Shown here: in pieces, positions 35,201-47,167 of the stretch
Position numbering within the stretch: the first letter of the stretch is position 1
Layout of the letters: each line of letters begins with the position of its first letter
Assembly: GCA_021292165.1 (NCBI GenBank)
Contig: CM037877.1
Coordinates: 6,501,980 to 6,565,979 of the forward strand
From: Shinisaurus crocodilurus
Taxonomy: Eukaryota; Chordata; Lepidosauria; Squamata; Shinisauridae
Direction of reading: 5' to 3'
Length of the DNA stretch: 64,000 nt
The notes under the pieces: generated by a model
What the model was told of the DNA's origin: nothing
The model's input: the letters and a program-made list of their open reading frames with translations, nothing else
Database searches by the model: none
Translations under genes and position numbers: made by a program

Positions 35201-38200
35201 ATGTGTTGGACTACAATTCCCATAATCCCCAGCCAGCTATGTCAGATGGTCTATCTCAGTGTTCTCCAACCTTGGGTCCCCAGATGTTTTTGGCCTACAA
35301 CTCCCAGCATGCCCCAGCCAGCGTGAAGATTCCCCTCCCCTGCCTCCTCTCCAAGCATCCAGTACCAGGGAGCGGGGCTTGGGGGTGGGACGGGACGGGA
35401 CGGGACCCACGAAGGGTGCCCAACCCTCCGCGGGCCCAATCAGTCCCGCAGGCCGGAGTTTGCCCTACCCTGGCCTAGTCCCTCTCTTTTCACACCACTG
35501 TGAAATGCATTCACCAATGTAACATTTCGTCTGGTTTGGCCCCTCTTATTCTCACGTGAAGGGCAATATAGACCGTGTTGGTACAGAATGGTTGGGCCTT
35601 GCTTCCATTTGCAATAACTAGATTGGCCTGGAGGTGGTGCCCTTAATCTGTGATATTTCCAGGGGCTCCGTTGCCATCTGGGTTGGGCAGGAGAGCTGCC
35701 AGAATACAGGGTTTCTCCTAAGCCGCTGATGGTCTCATAGTAAAGGCACGTGGCATCCCATTCTTCCTCGATTCTTTCCCATGTGTACTTTGCGTCGTTT
35801 CTTTACATGTCTGGGCACTGTCTACGTGGAAGGCAACCTTCTCTCTCTCTTCTGCCTGCCGGATGGAAGTCCGTGCCTTCAGGTTACTCCGACGGGGAGC
35901 TCTCATATTCTGGCTGATCGACCCTATTTGTTAGCAGGGGGGAATTGGAGATATTGTACAATATAGTTGATATCCTACTCTATGTCATGTGCCCAGAGCC
36001 AGGTGTTTGAAAGATATCCTTGAGAACTGCTCCAGATTGAGGGGAACCAACAAGATTGATCTCTTGCTGTAGTCTGGATAAATCTGTTTACCGGTATTAT
36101 AGGTCCTGCAGGCTATATTTCTTTGGGTTGGCAGCTTGTAAGATTCACTGTAATTTGTACGATCAGTTGTTTTTTCCAGCCATACAGACTACTTACAATA
36201 ATCCTGTCCCCGGATTTTGCTAAAATGTAGATTCCTCTGAGTTATCCTGCGTTGCTGTCAATCCGCTTTGATATGATCCAGTTCTTGTCTGCCGCTCTGT
36301 TATTGGCCATCGTGGTGTTTTTTCAGTGGCTTTTGGTTTTGAACATGTATAAAACTGTGGCAGCCCCAAGCAGGATTTGGTGTAGTTGATGGCAGGCACT
36401 CCGAAGGAAGGAAGCCGAGAGCCAAAAAACCCCCCACATTATGCTAATTACGTGGAGTGGTGAGTTTTTGTTTAGTGTACATGTGTGCATTCCTGATTCG
36501 GATTGGGCCCGCCACGCTCTGGGAGAGGATTAAGCCTTGCCCCTACCCACCATTCATTTCCTGGAAAAAAAAAAACCCTGGCTGGGGGGGGGGGGGGAGC
36601 GCACATAAACAAAAAAGAAAAGTCTCTATTGTTGTCAAGGGAGAATTTTTCTTTTGTTCCTCCTCCCAACTCCGTGCAAACGGGGTGTGTGTGTGTGTGG
36701 GACAGGTTTAATCCTCCTCTCCCGGAGCGCAGTGGTCCTGAGCCTACTTGGGGACACGTGCGCTAACACGAGGATAAACAAAAAGATAGCCCAGAGCTGC
36801 ACCCTACGGTTAATGTGACGTGTAGCTTGGCTCTTAGAAGAAGGGAGCTGGGAACAGGTGGGGAGGTAGGAAGTCTAATCCAGCTTTCCCCAGCCCGGCG
36901 CCTTCCAGATGACTTGGACTCCAACTCCCATCATCCCCAGCCTGCACGGCCAATTATCGGGGATGCTGGGAGTTGTAGTCCAAAACATCTGGCCTGCACT
37001 GCGTTGGAGAAGGCTGGGGAAAAGAGCGGCTGCGCCTTCTCTCCAAGCCAACATGCAGTTCCAGCGATAAGGAGCTGAAGCACATAAGAACTGGCCTGCT
37101 TCATGAGGCCAGGGGTCGACCGGGCCACGAATTGTCCTTCTAAAGCAGTCTGGGAAGCCAGTAAGCAAGACACGGAGGTGCTTGTCCTGCCTTATAGTTT
37201 GTCCCCAGCACCTGGTGCCCAGCTTGCCTCTCAACATGGAGGTTATTTCTCTATTTTTAAAGAAACAACACAGCTTCATATGACGCTTTTTCAAAGGCAG
37301 TTCACAAATTAAAACAACAGCAACAATAATAAGACATCCATAAAATGGAATAAACCAAACAACGATTAAAAAAAAAGAAAGAAAAGAGAACAGCACAGCA
37401 ACGAAATCCACATAAGGGCCAGAGAAGAAAAGGCCAAATTGCTGTTGGCGATGTTCAGACGAATCTTTTTGCACCTGGAGAAAATGGCAGCACGGGGCAG
37501 GTTGGGGACTCCTAGTCGTCATCTTGTTGGTTTCACGGCCTATACCGTTTGGGTGCTGTATTTGTGGCACACAGTGTGGTATATACACGTTCCAAGAGAT
37601 AAATAAAAAGAAAACTCTTTTCTCATTTTATTGGCCCTTTTCTAGTCCTTCATTTAGTTATTTTTGAGGTGGGGTGACCGTCTTCATGGACTACTGCTGG
37701 ATTTGTGCCATTAAACCAGTGTTTCTCAACCTTGGGTCCCCAGATGTTTTTGGCCTACAACTCCCAGCATGCCCCAGCCAGCTACGCTGGCTGCGGCATG
37801 CTGGGAGTTGTAGGCCAAAAACATCTGGGGACCCAAGGTTGAGAAACACTGCATTAAACTTTCTTTCTCTGCCTGTTCCTCTGGGATCTTCCGCAGCCGA
37901 CAGGTACCGGTGAGGAGGCCATGGTGAGCCTAGTCCGTTCCTATGATGACCTGAGCCGCAAGCTGTGGAAGCTGGAGGGGCTGCCGCTGACGGTGACCGC
38001 TGTGCAGGGGGCCCACCCAGCTCTTCGATACACAGACGTGAGTGACCCAACTGACCCATGGAAGCGGGGCTGGAGGAGGGCACATCTGGGTGTCTTCCTG
38101 GGCCTTCTTGTGACAGAACACATGTCTCCACAGCAATGCTTTTGCGGTGGATTTCCGTGGAAGACAGACATGTAGGGAAATCTTGCAACAGGGTTTGCTC

Positions 38201-41200
38201 ATCAAGGGAGAATCTCCCGAGCCAATCCTGCAACTGTCAGGAATCTGGTATTTCCTGCTTTATGGATCCTTCATAAAAACAGCCATTTGAACAAATGAGG
38301 CTGTCTTTGCTGGAGTTAGACCGTCAGTCCAGCTACCCCAATATTGTTCCTATTTGGTCTGGCAGAAGCTCTTCAAGACCTCAGACCCAGGGGCCACATT
38401 TGGCCTGCCTGGGGCCCCAGTTCGGCCCTCTGGGGTTCCCAAGGCAGCCACTCCCCTTTCCCTTGACCAGCGATGGTTTGGTGGTTTCCCGTCTTTGGTG
38501 CAGTTTCTCCCATTCTAAAAGGTTGACATACCTCTGAAGGCTGTTACAGGCGGTCAGAGTTTTAAGCTAAAATATGCTGGTGGGCTTGGTAATTTTGGCC
38601 CCGCCCCTTTTGCCTTTGGAACCCACCTGCCACTGGAATGTGGCCCCCGAGAGCTTCTCCAAAATGGAATTTGGGCCTCAGGCTGAAAGAGGCTCAACAC
38701 CCCCATTTTAGCAGCAGACACCAGGGATTGAACCTGTGACCTTCTGCACTCAAGGCTTGTGCTCTGCCACTGAACTACAGTCCCCTCCCATTTAAACGAG
38801 GCTCTGACTGGGTTCAGATAACATGATAACCTGCACTCAAGGGTTGGGTATGGGTTGAATGCGGGTTGTTTAACCGTGGGTTGTTGTTGAAGCGTGGGTT
38901 ATCGTGTTGTCTCAACCCAGCTGCGCTAACAAGCCATGACTTGTCAACCACGAACAAGCCATGAAGAGAACCCATGGTTTGTTGTTGGGTTGTGAGTTGC
39001 TCACCACAGTTTGTTATCTTGGCTGGGTTCAGACAACATGATAACGCACACTGAAGGGTTGAGTATGGGTTGTTTTTGAACCGTAGTTTGCTGCTACATG
39101 GGTTCTCGTGTTGTCTGAACCCTGCCGCCCTAACAAACCATGGTTTGTTAACCATGAACAACCCGTGAAGAGAAATCATGGTTTGTTGTTGGGTTGTGAA
39201 GTGTGGGTTGTTCACCACAGTTTGTTGTATCAGCTGGGTTCAGACAACACGATAACCCACATTTCAACAACACCCCACACTCGGCCCTTGAGTGTGGGTT
39301 ATGGTCTTGTCTGAACCCAGTCATTGCCTCTCTTTCCTCTGAAAGATGACTTCTCTGCACTCCAAGACCTCTCACACTCAGAGTGAGAATCCTGCCCCTC
39401 GGCTATCAACTTGCACAGGCAGGAAGGAGGTTCTCCAGAACAACCCAAGTGGCAAAAGGAGTGAAAATTCAAATCTTTGGTTGTTTGAATCTTCCATTCT
39501 TTAATTTTCTTTACATGCACACATATATTTTCACCAGGGCTGCTGCTGGACTGTACAAATCAGTTGATTGCTAATACACGTTTGGAATTTGGATACATTA
39601 ATCAGTTTAATTTTGCACACGTCTTGTATCCAAATAGAGCAGTCACTCTGATTTTTTAATAAAAAATTATCAATTTTTTTTTAAAAAATGAGTTGGTCTA
39701 ACCCAGTTTTCCCCAACCTGTTTCCCTCCTGATCCAACTCTCATAATTCCTAGCCAGCATGGCCATTGGTGACATAGCCATGTGCTTCACACAGCACATG
39801 ATTCACTTAGGGCACAGTGCTATGCATGTTTAGACAGAAAAAAGTCCTACAATTCGCAGCGTGCCCCAACCAGCCATGCTGACAGCTGTAGGACTTTTTT
39901 CTAACTATGCATAGGATTGCGCCCTTAGACCTGCAAGGCATGGTGATCGCTGCTAGCTTGGAAGACTCGCAAAAAGGCATCAGTCCCGTTCATGGAAGAG
40001 GAACGGTTTCTCCGTGATGATTTTCCATGGTAGCTAAATTATTCAGAGGCAGTATTCTTCTGAATACAAGATGATGGGGACAAACAATCAGGAATCACCG
40101 TCATCACTGCCTTGCTTCTGAGTTTCTACGTACCTGGCTTCTCTTTGAGAGAGAATGCGGGGCTAGATGGACTTCTGGCTTGACCCGACAGAGATCTTTG
40201 TAGGATCTCCAGCATCAAGAGAGAAGGCCTTTGAAATGCACCATCCATGTATCGGCCCCATACAAGAAAGGCCCACAAAGTGCCATTAGGAAGGATCCAG
40301 CGGTGTCATGGCGCTAATGCTATTGATGTTGTGCTAGTGTAAACATAAGCGACGGAAATGCTAGTGCAATATCAATAGCACTTGTTAGCGTGGCAGGTTT
40401 CCCCCGTCGCACTGACATGCTATTGGTGTCGCGCTAGCATTGGTTTACTCCAGTACAAGGTCAATAACAGTAGCGCTGTTGACACCGTTGGATCCTTCCC
40501 ACTGGCAGTAGCTTTTCTCCAGCTCTTGATCTGTCTTCCTCTGTTAAAGGCAGAGCATTTTGGGTCAAGGTATCCTGAAGAGTCCGCCTTAAATTTGGGA
40601 GGTGCCACCAACTTGGGATCCAAGTGACTTTGGGTACGTCCCCCTTTCCTTCTTTGGTTTACATATCTTTCTGATTGTTTCCTAGGTTTTCCCTCCGGTG
40701 CCCATGATACCAGATTACGCCTACCATGCCAGGATCAAGGACCGAGCGTCGCTTCTGCCCTTGGAAGAGAAGCCTTGTCCAGCTTATATAGCGCCAATGA
40801 AAGGCAAGGATGGGTTATCAGGACATTTCTTTCTCGGAGCAGAGGGTAGGTGGTGGAGGACATCCCGGATAGCTCTGCCACCACGTTATTTTGTACAGCA
40901 GGGATGAACAACTTGTGGTCCTCCACAACTACCACGATCCCTCACCATTGGCTATGCTGGCCAGGGCTGATGGGAGTTGTAGGCCAAAGCATCTGGAGGG
41001 CCACAAGTTGCCCACCCCTGTTATAGAGCAACATTTCCTTTGCAAAGTGCTTGGCGATCTTTCTTGTGTTGACCCTCTCACCAACTGTGCCAACCATGGC
41101 CGTGCTGGCTGGGAATGATGGGAGTTGCAGTCCCACCCATCTGGAGGGCACCAGGTCGGGGAAGGCTGAGCTAGGCCTTTGGGTCTGGTCCAACGGGGCT

Positions 41201-43739
41201 CTTCTTATGTTCTTAACGTGTCATCTCCATGCTTGTCTGTCACTCCCAGTTCTTTCAGTTAACCCATCTCCTCCATCCCCTTGCTGTAGTGATGTGTCAC
41301 ATGGAAGGGAGCGGCCAGTGGCCCCAGGACAAGGAAGCCATCAGGCGAGTCAAGGCCGCCTTCCAGGTGCGGCTGGCGGAGCTCCTGCAGCAGCAGCACC
41401 ATCTGCTGTGCCGGGCCGCCCCCACCCACACAGATGTGTATAAGGTAAGGCTGGTGGAGCTCGTGGGAGTGTCCAGAAATCCTTTTCTGTTCCTGGAAGA
41501 CATTATTTTGCTCATTATGTCCTGGGCCTGCTGGCTCTATGCCAGGGATAGCCCCTTTTTGGAGTGGGCACATTTGAGAAACTGCCGTGGGCGCCACCAC
41601 AAAATGTCTAATTAGTGGCTCGCCACGTTGGCATCCACCTGTCAGGTCTATGGATCTTGGGGTGTGTCTTATTCAGCAAACTCTGTTGTTTCGTGTCTAT
41701 TGGACACCACAACGTCTCTTTAATAAGGGATTGCCTGATGTGGCTAATTCCTGGTGTTGTAATACAGCTAAGACTTCTTTTATGCATATGTTTTGGCAAT
41801 GTCCAGTACAGTAATACCTTGGATTGCAAGTAACTTGGTTTGAGAGTGTTTTGCAAGACAAGCAAATTTTTAAATATTTATTTAATTTTTTTTGACTTGA
41901 TATACAAGCGACGTCTTGCAATACAAGTACTGTAGTACGGCTTAAATTAAAAATCTCTGTACAATTTTTTTTTTTTTGGAGGATTTCGTTTTGATATAAG
42001 AGTGTTTTGGATTACAAGCACGTTTCCGGAACGAATTATGCTCTCAATCCAAGGCATGACTGTAGTTACTTCTTTTGCGGGGAGGTTATTACTCAGATAA
42101 ATTTTATACTGGAACAGTATTCACCGATGTACACGCTCTTTTAATTTATTTACCTGCTTCATAGAAATTAACAAATGGTCAGCGTAAATGGATTCTTTGT
42201 ACCCTTTTGACAGCTAAATACTACATTGATACTACAATGTTGGAAGGATAAACACTCACCTCCTATAACACAATGGACTGGAGTCTTTGCAGTGCTTTCA
42301 ATATTTGAACGGGTGGCATATAGACGCCACCTTCCAATGGATACTTACGGGTATTTGGATGTTTGGTCCACTTTTGTTGAAGCTTATGATTAATTGCTAG
42401 AAAGTTGTATGCATTTCATATGCATTCATTGCTAAGGATATATACAAATCCGTGTACGTATATTTAAAAAATGGGAATTTAATTTTTTTTAAAAAATGTT
42501 TTGCGGACATCTTCTGCTCTACACTCCCTCCTAGTAAATCCAGTTTTTGCAGGACTCCGAATATGTTCGCCAAATCTGATTGGCTATTGAAACCCTGTTC
42601 CCCGCACGTACTTCTTGTCCTCTCTGGCTTGGCCTGAGTCATCATGAAGGAGTTTTGGCTCTGCTGACTCCTCTTCTGCCGTGTGCTTGACTTCCTTTTG
42701 TGGTTTGTATTGTGTGGACAAATCTGTGAGCCCCTGACGTAACAAGGATGATTCTCTAAAGGACTGAGATTTGGGACTTGGGCTTTGAGTTCCCTTTCCT
42801 GCTCCATGATCCTCTCGAACCGCAAAAAGTACAGAGAGCTGCTAATTAGGCATTTGTTTATGTGCACTAGATAATTGACTTTGGATAGAATTGGATCTCC
42901 CCCCCCCCAGTCCCCCAATGTTCTTTCACTAAGATTGACATTGGTAGTAGAATTTATTTTAGTTATTTAGGTACTGTATTTTTATATCACCGTTCTGAGG
43001 CCATCCAAGAGGGTTTACAAAATAAAACGGACAGAACTTTATTTTGCAGAAAATAAAAACCACAATCAAATTAAAATGCAGTATAAAACATTAAAAAAAA
43101 TATTAGAAACCTTAACCAAAAAAGCCAAGTTAAAAAGACGCCTTAACCCCTTCCCTGAACGCAGAGGGGGCCAGTCGCAACTGCAGAGAGAGTGTGTTCC
43201 AGAGTTTGGGAGCAACACAGGAGAAAGCCCTTTCCCACGGGCCCGACAAGCAGGGCTCTGCAAACAAGGGTGTCTTCGAAAGGGCATCTCCTGCTGAGCT
43301 TAATAATCGTGGAGACTTATTAAGACGAAGAGGGTGTGATTAAAAGAAGGGTTAGTAGAAGGGCAGTGTGACATAGGGCGGCCTTCCCCAAGCTGACACC
43401 CTCCATACAGCTGGGTTGGGCTACTACTCCCATCATCCCCAGCCAGCATGGCTAATGGCTGGCACACAGACTAGGAAGATGGAGCGTCCCCCTATACTAT
43501 GCTGGCTGGGGCATGCTGGGAGTTGTAGGCCTTTTTTCTGTCTAAACTTGCATAGGATTGCGCCCTTAGATGATTAATTGGTTAGATTTGAATGGATGCT
43601 TTTTAATAAATTCAAATTAACCAATTAATCATCTAAATGTTGCAGCCCTGTTGCCAGCTGATTTTGGTCGAGTTTGAAAAGACATTCCTGATTAATCGGG
43701 CAGCACATTTTTGAAAAATTGTGACTTATTCTCCATAAA

Positions 43740-43775
<36 letters not shown>

Positions 43776-46700
43776 TATATGGGAGGCATGCTGTTAGAAG
43801 AGGCATACCTCCTATCTCATAAAGGGGATACCTCTTCTAAGACGGGTGGGCAGAAGGTAGATCTCCAGATGTTTCGGACTTCCAACTCCCAGAAGCCCCG
43901 CCAGCATGGCCAATGGTCAGGAATGCTGGGAGTTGAAGTCCAAAAAAGTTCTACTTTCTGCCCACCCTTGTTCTAAGACGAGTGTCTGCTGTGACATAGG
44001 TCATCTAAAATCTGAGAAATTTTTTCTTTCAAGCTTTTGTTTTTGAGATGTAATTACTTAGTGAATGGAGGAGAGGGCCATTGGTGGCTACTTGTCCTGA
44101 TTGGCTATGTGCTTCCTCTAGTATCGGAGGCAGTATGCCTATGTACACCAGTTGCTGGGACACATGGGCAGGAGGGTGCTGTTGCCCTCATGTCCTGCTT
44201 GCGGACTTCCTGTGGGCAGCTGACTGGCCGCTGTGTGAACAGAATGCTGGACTCGATGGACCCTTGGCCTGATCCAGCAGGGCTCTTCTTATGTTCTTAT
44301 GGATTAATCAACTAAAATTTGTATGATTAATCAATTAAGATTTTTTTTTAATAGATTGACATCTCTACTTAGTCCCCTCAGGATCGAGAGGCAAGGTAGA
44401 GTGATGGAGGTGGGACTTGCAGCACAAGCAAATCTTCTTCTGTTTGTTCTTCCTCAGGACGGCTATGTCTTCCGCCTCGAAGTGGCCTATCACCGGGAAC
44501 CCCAGATCTTGAAGGAGGTGGTCACCCCCGAGGGTATGCTGAAATACCAGGACAACCAGGAGTCCCAGCGGCTGGAACTGGAGACGTTGCACTTGCCGTA
44601 CTTGACCAGCGCTCTTCATGGGTAACGGAGAAACGGAGCCCCCCTGGGTTGGCCGAGGCTGATTTGCCAACAGTTATCCATGCCTTAGTTACATCATGCT
44701 TTTTGCTCTCCATGGGGCTACCCCTGAAGAGTGTCTGGAAGCTTCAGCTGGTGCAAAATGCAGTAGTAGCTTGGCTGCTAACCATTGGGTCTATATTACG
44801 CGTGTCTTAAAAGACCTGCACCGTTTGCCGATTCCTTTCCGGGCTCCATTCACGGTGTTGAGTTTAACCTTCAAAATTCTATGCGGCTTAGGGCCTGGCT
44901 ATCTTAAGGAGCCAGTTCTCTCTTGCTGTGAACCTGTCCGGGTATTAAGATGTGGTGAAGAGGGGCCCGTTTGTTTGGGCTCCCACGAATGGCTTTCTGC
45001 TGTGTTGCTCCCAAACAGTGGAATTGTCCCCCCCCCAAGAATTACCACTGGCCTCCACTCCCTTGGCTTTCAGAAAAAGGTGTGAATACTGGATCCTCTG
45101 ATACTGGAGGAAGAGACGAGTTTGCACAAGGCAAATCCTCTGATCCAGCTACGCTGGCTGGGGCATGCTGGGAGTTGTAGGCCAAAAACATCTGGGGACC
45201 CAAGGTTGGAGAACACTGCTCTATGATGTAATTGTTTTAAGGCGCAGTCCTTTCGATTGCGCCCTCAATGTCTCGTAAGCCCCTGAGCTCAGAGGCTCCC
45301 CCCTCCTGAGCATCTAGCGCAGAGCGGGAGGAACGCAGAGTGGATCTCCGTCTCCCTGCAGCTCCTGCTCCGTCTAGCTGAGGCACTTGGGGGGGGGGGG
45401 GCGGTGAGGAAAGGAAGGAGGCCGGAGGGAATTTTGGCTTACTTGTGTGAGCGTCTGACAGATGATCAGTTTTCCCTCTGGTTTAACTTGTCTGGCATCT
45501 TTCTTTCTGTCGTCTGATCGTTGACGGAACTGGATTGTTTGCATGAGAATTTAGTTTGTTTGCAAATGTACCCTTGTGCAAATGCACAGTTGCACACGAG
45601 CACATTGGGGCACATATCCTGCCCCCCCCAAGTAAAAAAGTGGTCCAGAAGTCTGTGCAACTTGGAAAAAGCCAGCCCACTGTGATATCTGCAGGTCAGA
45701 TTCACCGAAATCCAATCTGCTTTGAATCCCTTGTGGGTTTCTCCAACATCCCTAAATTTGGGGTGCTTGGTCTAGAACGGGCGATTAGGACCCATTAACT
45801 TTACCACCCACCCCCGCAAAACCCCTACAACAGACAAATATAATACACAGAGAGAGAGAGATCAGTCTATGCCACTGCCTGCATTTTTGGATGCTCCTTG
45901 GAAGCGTGGCTATGGGGACGATCATGATGAGTGCCCACACTTCATAACTCAGCACTGCACCACCGACTGTACTGGAACAGAGCAGACGTTCGTAGCATGA
46001 AAGTGGTGGAGGAGATCCTCCTCATCTAGAGAACCTCCTGAACTGGAGGAAATTCTCCTGAATTTCTGGCCCAGTGCTAGACAGCAGGAGCTGGAAAACA
46101 TCCTGATAGCTGGGGCCTCAATTGACCTCTTGCTGCTTTTCAAAAGGTAGCAGGGCAGAGTGAGGCGGCCATCTCAGGCCGGAGATGCTGGGGTGGCGGC
46201 AGTGGCAGCCATTTCCGGAGACCCCTGCCCATTTGCATCCCCTTGCAGCAGCAATCCTTGCTTGATGTTGGGGCTGGCCTTGGCTGGCCAAGCTGCCTTC
46301 TCCCAGCATCTCCCAGGAAAGTTGGAAAAGGTTCCAGACCGAAGGGGCTTCTGGGCCAGGCTTTTGAGGCGCTATCGCCCTGCCTGAATCGTGGAACTTT
46401 ACGCGGGATTCAGACGCCATCCTCAACTCGTAACCAGTGGCGCAGTGGTAAATTTTGAAGTGTAGATGCTCCTAATGACAGTCGCCCGAGACCAGTGTTC
46501 TCCAACCTTGGGTCCCCAGATGTTTTTGGGGCATGCTGGGAGTTGTAGGCCAAAAACATCTGGGGACCCAAGGTTGGGAGAACACTGCTCTATGATGTAA
46601 TTGTTTTAAGGCGCAGTCCTTTCGATTGCGCCCTCAATGTCTCGTAAGCCCCTGAGCTCAGAGGCTCCCCCTTCATGAGCATCTAGCGCAGAGAGGGAGG

Positions 46701-47112
46701 AGCGCAGAGTGGATCTCTGCCTCCCTGCAGCTCCTGCTCCGTCTAGCTGAGGCACTTTGGGCGGGGGGAAGGAAGGAGGCCGGAGTGCCGTCAGGATATC
46801 TCGTATCCTGGCGCCCCAGTCTCCTTCCCTCCCCTCCCCCTTTACCCCTTTCTGAGGTTGGTTAGCTGACCTCGGAGAAGAAGCCAGCACGGGGATCAGA
46901 GTGCGGGTCCCCAGCTCTGAGGTCGGAGCTCTTGTCTCTGACCTCGGAACTGGGAATCCGAATTATCCTGTGGCCCCCTAGACACTGTCTGGGGTGTGAT
47001 GCGATAGGATTGCTCTCCCCATGTTTTTAATGGCCTCGTGTTTTATGGTTCTGAAATGTTGTGCCATTATGGCTTTTTAGCAAAAGAGGCAGTATATGAT
47101 GGTGGATGACGA

Positions 47113-47167
<55 letters not shown>

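Larger units (their letters stand above)
43567..44375. mobile_element. AT-rich inverted-repeat element with later insertions
   Basis: An AT-rich hairpin (TAGATGATTAATTGGTTA mirrored by TAACCAATTAATCATCTA, 43567-43635) and a second ATTAATCAATTAAGATTTTT at 44325 suggest one disrupted element. Inside are a (CA)n repeat, a hAT foldback and a CR1-type tail (44060-44305). Confidence 0.45.

Noticed and set aside
40804..40815. GT donor at 40814 for NOL6 exon 16
   Set aside because: It adds 10 bases, shifts the frame relative to exon 17, and breaks the conserved PM-x-V-x-CH alignment.
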